Assembly (NCBI RefSeq): GCF_004770045.1
Contig: NZ_RQFO01000016.1
Location: 521,501 to 585,500 of the forward strand
DNA: 64,000 nt
Source: Leptospira montravelensis
GTDB taxonomy: Bacteria; Spirochaetota; Leptospiria; Leptospirales; Leptospiraceae
Direction of reading: 5' to 3'
Every line of letters begins with the position of its first letter. Positions within the stretch are counted from its first letter, which is position 1. A program made the translations under genes and the position numbers. Of this stretch, positions 35,511 through 44,299 are shown piece after piece. The notes under the pieces were generated by a model. The model was not told the origin of the DNA. It made no database searches and saw nothing but the letters and a program-made list of their open reading frames with translations.

Positions 35511-36650
35511 TTAAAAGTACAAGTTTAAGATCGTAGGACTTTCTACCGATCTCACTTGATCTTCATTAGTAAAATCTCTCAGGTTAAAAGTTCTTCCCTT
35601 CCATTGTTGACCATATAAATGCCCGGCTAAGAACACCTGAACTAAATCTTGTGCCTTTGTCGATTTAATGAATTTAGGTATGCCTTCCGTTTTCCAAACA
35701 TTAGAATCTTCTAAATCAATAGATTGCCATTTCATATTTGGATAAGATGCCGAAGGTGAAATTAATCCATCGATCGGTTTTCCCACGAGTCGATTGTAAA
35801 TATTTATATCAAAAACTTCCTGTCCGATTAATATAGCTACTTTCCAACCAGGAACAACCCAAACACGATCTTGAGTAGTTTCTCCAGGAGAAAGTATTTT
35901 TAATTCTTCTTCTGTTAATAGAGATTTTTTCACAAGAGGATCCATCAACTTTCCATCTGCTGAAAATGGAATAGCGACATTGAATAGTGGTCCTTTCGAA
36001 TCAAGAACAAGACTACCCTTTACAATTTTAGGGTTTGGTAATATGATAGTGCCAGCTAAAATAGGAACGTTGTATTGTTTAGCAAGTTCTGAAAAAGTTC
36101 GAACGTAAACATCCGCCATCTTTTCAGCTTTTAAATAAAACAAATCAGATAGGGAGAAGGTTTCACCTTTGGTTTTCAAAGCAATCTCCAATGAATCTGC
36201 ATTTATAAATCTAGATTTTTCCTCTAAAAATATTAGTCCTGTCCCTGTATGTTCAGGCAAGATAACAATTGTTTTTCGATCGAAAATCGCAGATGATTTT
36301 GCTTTATTTAAAGTTTCTTCTATACGTTCACGCCACCATTCTTCTTTCACAAAGTCCTCAGGTTGAAGAACTAATTGAATTCCGACTAGGTTTCCATACT
36401 TTCGATCGGTTCCGTTTGTTTGAATCGAAACGTCGTTCCAAGACTTAGTTGGTTTTGTAATTTCTTCATCTACTTCAGGTTTGCTAATATTTAAATCAAT
36501 TTTGAAATCGAAACTAAAATCTGGTTTTGGAATATCAAACTTTGGTAATGTTGTCTGATCATCTTTTAGAATGGACGCAGAAAAAAATCCAAAACCAAAC
36601 AAAATGATAAAAAGGAGAATCTTGTAAGGGGGAACGTATAAATTATGCAT
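35511..36650 (-). CDS. Nitrilase-superfamily-like protein without the catalytic cysteine
   Basis: 379 residues: an N-terminal membrane anchor (11-27), an acidic linker, then a carbon-nitrogen-hydrolase-like domain from about 85. The glutamate of the triad fits E133 in VILPEHTG, and the lysine fits K242 in [12 protein letters not shown]. The position that should be Cys after the strand VAILI is G276 (ILIGQEVF). The reaction of the family therefore appears to be lost; it may bind a ligand or partner. The gene ends a run of overlapping genes (8-base overlap with Nudix). Confidence 0.65.
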   Translation of the reverse strand: MHNLYVPPYKILLFIILFGFGFFSASILKDDQTTLPKFDIPKPDFSFDFKIDLNISKPEVDEEITKPTKSWNDVSIQTNGTDRKYGNLVGIQLVLQPEDFVKEEWWRERIEETLNKAKSSAIFDRKTIVILPEHTGTGLIFLEEKSRFINADSLEIALKTKGETFSLSDLFYLKAEKMADVYVRTFSELAKQYNVPILAGTIILPNPKIVKGSLVLDSKGPLFNVAIPFSADGKLMDPLVKKSLLTEEELKILSPGETTQDRVWVVPGWKVAILIGQEVFDINIYNRLVGKPIDGLISPSASYPNMKWQSIDLEDSNVWKTEGIPKFIKSTKAQDLVQVFLAGHLYGQQWKGRTFNLRDFTNEDQVRSVESPTILNLYF

Positions 36651-37065
36651 ATTTTTTTAAATAGAGTCGGACAGCGTCCAACATGTACTCCGAAAAAAGT
36701 TTGGAAGGATCAAAAGTAGTAATATCAACCCAGTCCATAAAGTCGTGTTCATCAGATAACTGAATTTTCCCGTCCAAAAGTTTGGCTGAGTAGGCAATGA
36801 TCACACAAGGAAAATTCCCTTCATTTACCCTATGTTTATGAATAAAAATTGGTTCAGGATTTACATCAATTTTAATTTGATCTCCCAATTCTTCGGCTAC
36901 TTCCCTAAAGATACTATCTGACCAGTCAGAAAAAAATTCATCCTCATTCATCCTGCCACCAGGTAAATCGCCATGACCTGACTTACGATCACGCAAAACT
37001 AACAATTGATTTCCATTACGAAGAAACAATTTTTGTGTAATTTGAAAAAAACCATGATTACTCAC
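36643..37065 (-). CDS. Nudix hydrolase
   Basis: 140 residues with a complete Nudix box: [10 protein letters not shown], then [12 protein letters not shown] (the REUxEExGU core), preceded by GHGDLPGG. It should hydrolyse a nucleoside diphosphate linked to another group (NDP-X); the substrate is unknown. It has a 4-base ATGA overlap with the 816-residue gene upstream and an 8-base overlap with the nitrilase-like gene, so its dosage is tied to theirs. That makes a diphosphate intermediate in the same pathway plausible. Confidence 0.9.
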   Translation of the reverse strand: MSNHGFFQITQKLFLRNGNQLLVLRDRKSGHGDLPGGRMNEDEFFSDWSDSIFREVAEELGDQIKIDVNPEPIFIHKHRVNEGNFPCVIIAYSAKLLDGKIQLSDEHDFMDWVDITTFDPSKLFSEYMLDAVRLYLKKYA

Positions 37066-39512
37066 AGTAAATCACCCCAAACATTGATTTGGTGATCTAC
37101 TGCGTATAAATCTGGCTTAGGAAGACGCTTAGATTTATAATAATGAACCATCCCTAAAGACACACTCGCAAGTTGAGAAATGATTGGATCCATTGACTCA
37201 GTTGGTACTCCAAAAAACAAAAAGTTTACTGGACTTCCATCGCTAATTAGATAAACTTCCTTTTCAATTTTTTTTGTATCGATTCTAAATATAATTTTAG
37301 AACCTAATTCCATTTGAGTTTGCGGATCCAAAATTCTTTGGAATGAAATTTCCAAATCGTCACCACCTAACTTAGGATTCTCTGTTAAATTCAGTTCATT
37401 TGTCCAATTTATGAAGTCGCTGAACTCAGCTGTTTTTGTAGAGCCAGATGCGATAAACAACTGTTTGTGTTTACTTTTCAGTATCCACGATTCCCATGCG
37501 TTCGGTAAAATAATGGATTCACCTGTAACACCAATAATTAAGTCTATCTCTGAAAATTCTGATTCCGATACTTTTAAAAAATCCGATTTTGCAAATTTCG
37601 ATTCAGATTGAATCTTTCGATCTATCTCTATGATATCTAAATTATTTTCATGAAGAAAACCACCAATTAGATATTTTTTTAAAAAAACTCCAATATTTCC
37701 CTGCGAACCAAGCAACAAAATTTTTCTTTTCGATAAAGCTTTTCCAATACCATGTAATGTATTGTCCAATGCATTCAAAATGGAACGTGCTACTTCTTTG
37801 GATTCTTCCATCGTTTTTTCATTAGAGATTGCGATTGAAAAGGCAGGTAAAAATAATGATTGTTTCTCTTCTTTTACTTTTACCAGTCTATCATAACCAT
37901 TTCGAGTATGTTCAATCGTTCCCAAAACATAATTTTTTAAAATTTCATTAAATGGTTTTTCTTTAATCGTTTGATCTTTTGTCTCGACCCAAAACTCATC
38001 CAAAATAGATCCAAACGATATTCCATCTAATGCGCGTTCGTTTAAAATTGGTGCCACATAACCACCATCTTCAATAAGAATTAATTTTTCATTTTTTGGA
38101 ATTAAAGAAAGTAATTTGTTTAAAAACAAAAACACTGCCAACTTTCTCATAGCATCAAAAAAACCTAATTTAGCTTCTTCCAACTTATGACGGAAGGTGG
38201 AATGGATTTCAAAATCGCTATACAAAGGAGAAACTCCATAGTAAGGTGTATTGTTCCTGGTAAGTTTGAATTCAAGACCTGCCATAAAAAAAGTTTCGGT
38301 AGGTATATCCAACAATATATCTAGGTATACAGGTGGAATATTACCACCATACTTTACGAAGGCGACATCAAGCGAATTTACTTTTAATCGCCTCAGAGTT
38401 TCAATTAAAGAAATGATTTCAGAAGTAACATGATGAATTAAAAAGACGTTTACTCCTTCAAAACTTAAATTATGCCCATCGGAATTTGCAATTTTTTCTA
38501 AAATAGGCATTCGTTTTAGATAAAATGAAGAATCGAGTAGGGTTCTCTTCTGATTAATACTAAAATTTAAAACTCGGTCCAAACGAGAAAGGTCAACATA
38601 AACGGATACCTTCCCAATGAGTGCACGAATTGTGTTTCCTTCTTTTATTTTTTTTGAAGCAGAAGAATCTTCCAATAAGAGAAATAGTTTTTTTAAAATG
38701 GTTAATGAAACACTTGGATCTGAACTTAGAATCAAATTTCGATATTGTTCTTCCCAATAGAAATTAATATTAGTGAGCTTTCCAAGCGGAGTTTTTTCAA
38801 TTTGAGCAAACACTTTACTGAAATGACTATTTTCTTCTTCATAAAAAGTTTCACCTTTTTGGGCTGCATTGATCATTCCATTGCTGAGTGACTCACTAAT
38901 TTTTGAAGCACCAGCAATATAAGTTCGAGCATGTGCATCACTTATAATTTCATGCTTGATATTAGCCAAATTAAGACAGCCATCTTCTTGTGTATCTATT
39001 GTTATGCGAAGAAAAAAGTCACCAATTCTGTATAAACTTGCAACCCTTTCCATTAAAATATAGTAACCCGAGGGATGTATAAAATCAGCCTCAAAAGGAA
39101 ACAATAACGCAACGGAAGAATTTCTATTTGGATCTTCTCCGTAAAATTCCGGGTGAATTTTTTTGGCTATCGATTGTTGTTGAAAAGATCCAAATACGAA
39201 TCGTAAGTTCTCTTCAAATTGTTCTCGAAACAATACCCAATCTTTGAGAATTCCAGCTCTTGCAAATACCTGAACATGTTGGATATGCATATCCACTAAT
39301 TCATGATTGATATTTGGATTTATCTTATAAGTAAAAGATAAATCTCCAGGTAAGGAATGTAATTGGTTACCAATCTCTTCACCGATAGTTCGCGAGAGAA
39401 TAGAAAGTCCAAAAAAAATTCTTAAATTTGTAAGATCGATCTCCCAAAGCCCATCCTCTACTGGAGAAAGTACCGGGCCTAAGGAAGTGTGAATCTGTTT
39501 GTTTGTGTTCAT
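37062..39512 (-). CDS. Large protein with an S-adenosylhomocysteine-hydrolase-like C-terminus
   Basis: 816 residues. Residues 1 to about 330 form a domain I do not recognise, with no signal peptide. From about 350 the order of motifs matches [24 protein letters not shown] (355-374), [13 protein letters not shown] (531-543, as GxSEETTTGxxRL), [17 protein letters not shown] (555-571), a Rossmann loop [17 protein letters not shown] (599-615), [10 protein letters not shown] (657-666) and an end VNFLFFGVP...ASVSLGMV. The catalytic Lys and Asp of SAHH are poorly matched, so the substrate likely differs. It is probably NAD-dependent and fits a pathway with the dehydrogenase gene 4 bases upstream. 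Confidence 0.6.
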   Translation of the reverse strand: MNTNKQIHTSLGPVLSPVEDGLWEIDLTNLRIFFGLSILSRTIGEEIGNQLHSLPGDLSFTYKINPNINHELVDMHIQHVQVFARAGILKDWVLFREQFEENLRFVFGSFQQQSIAKKIHPEFYGEDPNRNSSVALLFPFEADFIHPSGYYILMERVASLYRIGDFFLRITIDTQEDGCLNLANIKHEIISDAHARTYIAGASKISESLSNGMINAAQKGETFYEEENSHFSKVFAQIEKTPLGKLTNINFYWEEQYRNLILSSDPSVSLTILKKLFLLLEDSSASKKIKEGNTIRALIGKVSVYVDLSRLDRVLNFSINQKRTLLDSSFYLKRMPILEKIANSDGHNLSFEGVNVFLIHHVTSEIISLIETLRRLKVNSLDVAFVKYGGNIPPVYLDILLDIPTETFFMAGLEFKLTRNNTPYYGVSPLYSDFEIHSTFRHKLEEAKLGFFDAMRKLAVFLFLNKLLSLIPKNEKLILIEDGGYVAPILNERALDGISFGSILDEFWVETKDQTIKEKPFNEILKNYVLGTIEHTRNGYDRLVKVKEEKQSLFLPAFSIAISNEKTMEESKEVARSILNALDNTLHGIGKALSKRKILLLGSQGNIGVFLKKYLIGGFLHENNLDIIEIDRKIQSESKFAKSDFLKVSESEFSEIDLIIGVTGESIILPNAWESWILKSKHKQLFIASGSTKTAEFSDFINWTNELNLTENPKLGGDDLEISFQRILDPQTQMELGSKIIFRIDTKKIEKEVYLISDGSPVNFLFFGVPTESMDPIISQLASVSLGMVHYYKSKRLPKPDLYAVDHQINVWGDLL

Positions 39513-39516
39513 AAAA

Positions 39517-40959
39517 TTAATTAAAATCTACTACCACCTTCACACTGGAAGGATCCTTAGCGGTTGTATAAGCCAATTCCAATTGGTCTGAGGAAAACCT
39601 ATGTGATATTAAGTTTGTTTCGAGTGCATGAGTGGTCTCCGGGTTATCACGAAGAAGTGAAATTGCCATATGGAAATCTCCACATCGAGAAGTATGTATT
39701 TCTTTTTGATTTGCAAAAAATTCTCCCACCAAACCTGCATCAGCCGGCCATTCTATTGTTTTTGAAGTATCTACAAGAATGGCACCGCGCGGACGGACTA
39801 AAGAATTTTCATGATCTGGATTTGGACGAATCGCTAAACTCAACTCTTCTGGACTGGAAACCACCACTAAATCGAATCTTGGCAATTGGTTGGAAAACAA
39901 TTCAGAATTCAAAATACTCTCTGCTTCTTTAGAACTTCCCTCGAAGACATGAAATTGTTTTTTTAAATTCTCTTTAATACTTTGTGAAACACCGGCAAAT
40001 ACAAATACGTTTCGATTTTTACGATTTTCTTTTTCCCAATGAAACAAAACATTTGTTTCGGAATAAGGAAGAATGGAAAGCTCATCTACAACCAGTTCCG
40101 TTAAATGAGCAATTCCTGCCATCACTTGGCCATTAGTTGTTTTGAGATGAACTTCTCGTTTTGCTATTTGTAACGCAGATTCAAAACCTGAAGCTGTCGA
40201 AGTGGTATCATAAACAATATCAAATTGATTTTTGATTTCATTAATGTCAGTTTTGCGAAGGTCAATGATTTCATCCGCACCCATAGCTTTAGATAAAGTC
40301 ACCAGGTGATCGTGTCTAGTAATTGCTGTTATGCGAAAATTAGATAAATTGGTCTTCCGGTAAGAGGCAAGGGCAGCCAAAATCAAACTCCCTAAACGAC
40401 GAGGTCCAAGGACAGCCACATGATCTCCCGGTTTTGGTGGAGAAGCAAGAATGGCTTGTAATGCAGCAGCAAAGGGTTCCATAAGAACAGCAGCTTTGGG
40501 AGAAACCCCTTCCAACGAAATGGCAGCATGAACTGGGGCTAAAATATAAGGTCCAAACCCACCGGGAAGCCGGTCAATGCCAAGCACTCTTCGTTCTGGG
40601 GAATGCGTGGGAATTCCCTCTTTGCAAAAAACATCAGGAGACTTGTCTCCGCGAGCTTCATAAGTATCATTAATTTCGACGACAAACTGTTTTCCTTTGA
40701 GTTCGCCAAGACCTTCCGCTAAAACTTCATGTCCAATGATTTGAGGGAGAGGGAAAGGTAAAAACCGTCTGTCTATGTCGGTGGAACAAACGCCACAGGA
40801 AATGGTTTTAAGAGGAATGTAACCTGGTCCTAGGTGAAGGTAAGGGTCACCATTGCGTTTAATTTCCCAACCTTCCTTTTCATTGCCTAAATACTCGTAT
40901 TCAGCGGATTCAAACGAGTCATCGGATTTATAATCCTTCGCTCGAAATTTTAAGTTCAT
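39517..40959 (-). CDS. Atypical medium-chain (zinc-type) dehydrogenase
   Basis: 480 residues, longer than the usual 340-400. The catalytic zinc ligands appear: C58 (SCGVCSTDID), H77 and E78 (IIGHEVLA), E161 (LMEPFAAAL). The structural-zinc lobe is altered; the four Cys are absent and only C112 is there. The nucleotide loop is GPRRLG (185-190) rather than GxGxxG. The extra length is spread over the C-terminal half. I infer an oxidoreductase for an unusual sugar or nucleoside alcohol; the substrate is unknown. The start overlaps the rhomboid stop by one base. Confidence 0.7.
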   Translation of the reverse strand: MNLKFRAKDYKSDDSFESAEYEYLGNEKEGWEIKRNGDPYLHLGPGYIPLKTISCGVCSTDIDRRFLPFPLPQIIGHEVLAEGLGELKGKQFVVEINDTYEARGDKSPDVFCKEGIPTHSPERRVLGIDRLPGGFGPYILAPVHAAISLEGVSPKAAVLMEPFAAALQAILASPPKPGDHVAVLGPRRLGSLILAALASYRKTNLSNFRITAITRHDHLVTLSKAMGADEIIDLRKTDINEIKNQFDIVYDTTSTASGFESALQIAKREVHLKTTNGQVMAGIAHLTELVVDELSILPYSETNVLFHWEKENRKNRNVFVFAGVSQSIKENLKKQFHVFEGSSKEAESILNSELFSNQLPRFDLVVVSSPEELSLAIRPNPDHENSLVRPRGAILVDTSKTIEWPADAGLVGEFFANQKEIHTSRCGDFHMAISLLRDNPETTHALETNLISHRFSSDQLELAYTTAKDPSSVKVVVDFN

Positions 40960-41621
40960 TACCTATTGTTGATAAAAAATAGAAGAATGATAGTCAATGT
41001 AAAAAAGGTAAAGTTGAGAAGAAAGCCCTGTCTGATTTCTCTCCTTTCTTTATCCCCGAGTAAGTAACTTGTTACAAAGACAGAAAAAAAACCACCTAGA
41101 TGAGCCCAGTGCGCTACTTGGTCGCGCGCAAACAAATTGGTTACATCAGAATAAACCATCATCCAACCAAATAGAAAAACAGGAAAAGGTATGGATTTTG
41201 TTTTAGTGATGGGAAATCGAAAAGGAGATAAAAATGTAGCGGCGGAAGCCAACCCGGAAATAGCCCCACTTGCCCCAACAATCGGAGTTCTATCACCAAA
41301 AATTAGACCTCTCACAATTCCATCACCTAACACAGATAGTATTCCAGCCATAAAATAAAATAATAGCCAACGAGCTTTTCCAACACGATTTTCTACCACA
41401 CGACCCAGTAGTAGAAGGAAAAACAAATTCGAAAGGAGATGAGCACCTGATCCATGAAAGAAAGTGGATAAAATCCAATTGATTGGTTCTAACTCACCAG
41501 GTGTTGCGATAAAATATGGTCCAATCAAATCGGGAAAAAAAATAGATACAATTGGATATAATAGAAAAAGAAATAATGAAAAACCTGCTGTAAGGGGAAA
41601 TTCCCAAATGAATGATCGCAT
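40959..41621 (-). CDS. Rhomboid family intramembrane serine protease
   Basis: 220 residues with about six membrane helices. Landmarks: HGSGAHLLSNLFFLLLLG (first His region), the catalytic serine S118 in IVGASGAISGLAS and the catalytic histidine in VAHWAHLGG (H171 or H174). It should cut helices of membrane proteins within the inner membrane. It lies 3 bases after the upstream exported protein gene and overlaps the dehydrogenase start by one base; a functional link is not clear. Confidence 0.9.
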   Translation of the reverse strand: MRSFIWEFPLTAGFSLFLFLLYPIVSIFFPDLIGPYFIATPGELEPINWILSTFFHGSGAHLLSNLFFLLLLGRVVENRVGKARWLLFYFMAGILSVLGDGIVRGLIFGDRTPIVGASGAISGLASAATFLSPFRFPITKTKSIPFPVFLFGWMMVYSDVTNLFARDQVAHWAHLGGFFSVFVTSYLLGDKERREIRQGFLLNFTFFTLTIILLFFINNR

Positions 41622-41624
41622 AAC

Positions 41625-42443
41625 TTATTTAAATGTGGGTGGAATTGCTTCTTCTGGGTTTCTTTCGTAAGCAGGATCAAAACCAGGAATTCCTGCAGCC
41701 AATTCGTGAAGATCGGGTTGTTTCCAAATCAGTTCATAATAATCCAAAGAACCATAGGAATCAAAGTGACTATCATATAACAATCGTAAGTATTTTTCAC
41801 GATCATTAAAGATGATTCTATTGACTTCATGAACCATATCCGCGAAACTCCTAGTTTCTTTATCAAATTCATCGATCGAATCATGTAATAGTCCAAGAAG
41901 CACTATATACTTCTCTGCCTGTTTCAGTGATTTTAATGAATAGGCTAATTCTTGGAGTTTCATCAAATATAAATAAGGTCGAATATTTTTTCCTACGATT
42001 AATTTCTGTTTTGCAACTGCGATTTCACGATAACCCAACCGTAAATATAACTTAGTTTCTGTTTTTTCTTTTCCTTTCGCTAACCTTGAAAGCCTACCCA
42101 ATTCAACTTCTAATTCATCAATTTCATCTTCTAAAACGAGGATATAAAGCTGAATGAGTAATCCTTGGGTTCTTCTAAGTTCGGAATAAGAACGACCCAA
42201 ATCCATTTGCAAATGAAGAATTTCGGATTCGATATGGTGCTGCACGCAACGTTTGAAGTATTTTTTTTGATCCTCGGTACCGCGGTTGCTAATGGTAGAA
42301 TTTAGAATGCGTAGAAACTCGTAGTTATCCTTAAGTCCGTAGCTAACACGAATTAACTGAGTAGCCTTTGAACTGGACTGATCTGGTGTCATCTCTCCAA
42401 TTGCCGCAAGAAAGAGCATTAGTATGACCGAAAAACGTTTCAT
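41625..42443 (-). CDS. Exported helical protein of unknown function
   Basis: 272 residues with an N-terminal hydrophobic segment (MKRFSVILMLFLAAIGEM) that looks like a signal peptide. The mature part is helical, with many Leu/Glu/Lys heptad-like stretches, for example LLIQLYILVLEDEIDELEVE, and no cysteine motif beyond one Cys. I do not recognise a family. It is the first gene of the six-gene run ending at 35511, with a 99-base divergent gap to the HEAT-like gene. Confidence 0.6.
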   Translation of the reverse strand: MKRFSVILMLFLAAIGEMTPDQSSSKATQLIRVSYGLKDNYEFLRILNSTISNRGTEDQKKYFKRCVQHHIESEILHLQMDLGRSYSELRRTQGLLIQLYILVLEDEIDELEVELGRLSRLAKGKEKTETKLYLRLGYREIAVAKQKLIVGKNIRPYLYLMKLQELAYSLKSLKQAEKYIVLLGLLHDSIDEFDKETRSFADMVHEVNRIIFNDREKYLRLLYDSHFDSYGSLDYYELIWKQPDLHELAAGIPGFDPAYERNPEEAIPPTFK

Positions 42444-42542
42444 CTATGCAAATAGTTTCGGTCGTACACAGAAAACATTAGCATGATAAAAAAGAAAAGA
42501 CATATACGTCTCATATTCTAGTATTATGTCGGAGAAGAATCT

Positions 42543-43148
42543 GTGCAAAAGTTAGGATCACTACCCACTTCCCCCTTGGAAGCCATCGACCTCCTTAAAT
42601 CTGAAATGGACCAACCCGTCTGGGAATCACGTCTTTTGGATTTGATGAAACTGGCTGCCGATGGTGATAAAAACACCTGGACTATGATTTACCAAATCAT
42701 TCGGGAAGCCGACTCAGGTCGACTGAGTTGGGGTTACCATAAATCCTTACTATCCGGAATGGTTTACCTACTTTCATATGTGGGTGATTCTAAAAGTTAC
42801 CGTGTTTTACTGAATTATGTCAAATCACTCGATCGCGCCATTCCCATTGGAGCTATGGAACTCATTTCAGATTTACTCCCTACTTTTGCTGAACTTGATC
42901 TAAAGGAACTATTTACCATTGCCTCCAACTCTGATGAATTAAAATCTGCATTTGGTGTTCTTGCATTATGCAAACTCAATTTGGAAAACAGACTTTCCGA
43001 TGATGAAAAAGAAAAACTAAAAGAGTTTTTAACTACTTACAAAAATTATAAATACTACCTCACTGATACAATCGAACTAACGTTAGAACAATTAAATGAA
43101 ACTGACGCAAGCGATATGTTGACAGAGTTAGATGGAATCTTTCAATGA
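42543..43148 (+). CDS. HEAT-like helical protein
   Basis: 201 residues from a GTG start (SD-like GGAG at 42532-42535). Repeated helical pairs (LLDLMKLAADGDKNTW, SLLSGMVYLLSYVGDSKSY, GAMELISDLLPTFAELDL) suggest HEAT/ARM-like units, typical of scaffold proteins; the family is not identified. It has no signal peptide. Its stop overlaps the start of the downstream dehydrogenase by four bases (ATGA). Confidence 0.55.
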   Translation: MQKLGSLPTSPLEAIDLLKSEMDQPVWESRLLDLMKLAADGDKNTWTMIYQIIREADSGRLSWGYHKSLLSGMVYLLSYVGDSKSYRVLLNYVKSLDRAIPIGAMELISDLLPTFAELDLKELFTIASNSDELKSAFGVLALCKLNLENRLSDDEKEKLKEFLTTYKNYKYYLTDTIELTLEQLNETDASDMLTELDGIFQ

Positions 43149-44182
43149 AAGCAGCAGTACTTCCACAAGGCTCAAGATCTCTCGAAATCCAAGAATTGGA
43201 TCTACCTTCCCTTCTCCCTAACCAAGTAAAAATCAAAGTCAAAGCCTGCGGAATTTGTGGTTCAGACATACACCTTGTTCTACATGGAAAAATGAAAGCT
43301 AGCTATACTCCTTGTGTTCCCGGACATGAAACATCAGGAGTTGTGGAAGAAGTGGGTGAACAGGTAACCAAATTCAAAAAAGGGGATCGCGTTGTTGTCA
43401 GTGCCGGAACTTCTTGCGGAAAATGTAAACACTGTTTGGCGGGAAGAGAAAATCTATGTGAAGAAATTGGAGTTTTAGGTTTTAACCAACGCGGTGGATT
43501 TGCAGAATATTTACAAATCGAAGAACGTTACCTACACAATTTACCTGACGAGATTCCTTTTACTGAAGGAGCCATTTTGGCTGATGCCGTCTCCACTCCT
43601 TATCATGCCATCAAATACCAAGGGGAAATCAAACCAGGAGACACAGTTGCCATCATTGGCTGTGGAGGCCTGGGAATCCATGCAGTTGCTATTGCCAAAG
43701 CTTTGGGTGCTGGCCGTATTTTTGCTGTTGATATCGATAGCGGATCCCTTGAAAACGCAAAAGCCTATGGTGCCGACGAACTTATATTGGTTGAGAAAAA
43801 CATGCAAGTTGGGAAAGTTTTAAAGGAAAAATCTGGCGGCATAGACTTGTTATGCGACTTTTCAGGATTTATGCCCAATATTGAAAATTCAGTTCGAGCA
43901 ATGAATCGTGGAGGAAGGATTGTACTTGTAGGAATTGGAAGGAATAAATTGGAAATTCCTATGCCGTTTTTTCTAATTGAAAGACAAATTCGTATCACCG
44001 GTTCTTACGGTTCCGACAGAAGAGCAATCCCCGAACTCATCCAACTTTATAAAGATAAAAAATTAAGTCTTACTAAGTCAATTAGTGGAATTCATAAGTT
44101 AGAAGATACCAATGAATTTTTACATGCCCTGGAAGAAAAAAAAGGAAATCCCATTCGGTTTATCATCAATCCAGAATTATGA
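43145..44182 (+). CDS. Zinc-dependent medium-chain alcohol dehydrogenase
   Basis: 345 residues of standard form. The catalytic zinc motif is ACGICGSDIHLVLHGKM with GHETSG; the structural zinc set is intact in SCGKCKHCLAGRENLC. The nucleotide loop is IIGCGGLGIHAVAIAKALGA with an Asp near the end of the second strand (VDIDSGSL), which favours NAD. It should oxidise primary or secondary alcohols, or act as a polyol dehydrogenase; substrate unknown. The HEAT-like gene upstream is coupled to it. Confidence 0.92.
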   Translation: MKAAVLPQGSRSLEIQELDLPSLLPNQVKIKVKACGICGSDIHLVLHGKMKASYTPCVPGHETSGVVEEVGEQVTKFKKGDRVVVSAGTSCGKCKHCLAGRENLCEEIGVLGFNQRGGFAEYLQIEERYLHNLPDEIPFTEGAILADAVSTPYHAIKYQGEIKPGDTVAIIGCGGLGIHAVAIAKALGAGRIFAVDIDSGSLENAKAYGADELILVEKNMQVGKVLKEKSGGIDLLCDFSGFMPNIENSVRAMNRGGRIVLVGIGRNKLEIPMPFFLIERQIRITGSYGSDRRAIPELIQLYKDKKLSLTKSISGIHKLEDTNEFLHALEEKKGNPIRFIINPEL

Positions 44183-44189
44183 ATGATAG

Positions 44190-44205
44190 ACTTTCACAAG
44201 AAAGT
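44190..44205 (+). terminator. Small hairpin downstream of the dehydrogenase
   Basis: ACTTTC (44190-44195) and GAAAGT (44200-44205) pair around ACAA, 7 bases after the stop. It lacks a strong T run, so a terminator role is tentative. The rest of the 117-base convergent gap shows no gene. Confidence 0.35.
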
Positions 44206-44299
44206 TAATTGGATTTTGGTTTCTAGTGAAAAACTAAGTCGTGATGGCTTAAATTACTAAATCGTTTTGCTTATAAACTTTTGTTTTAGAGATTTTTAT

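Noticed and set aside
39564..39932. 122-codon frame antisense to the medium-chain dehydrogenase
   Set aside because: No family features; the opposite strand carries a well-supported protein.
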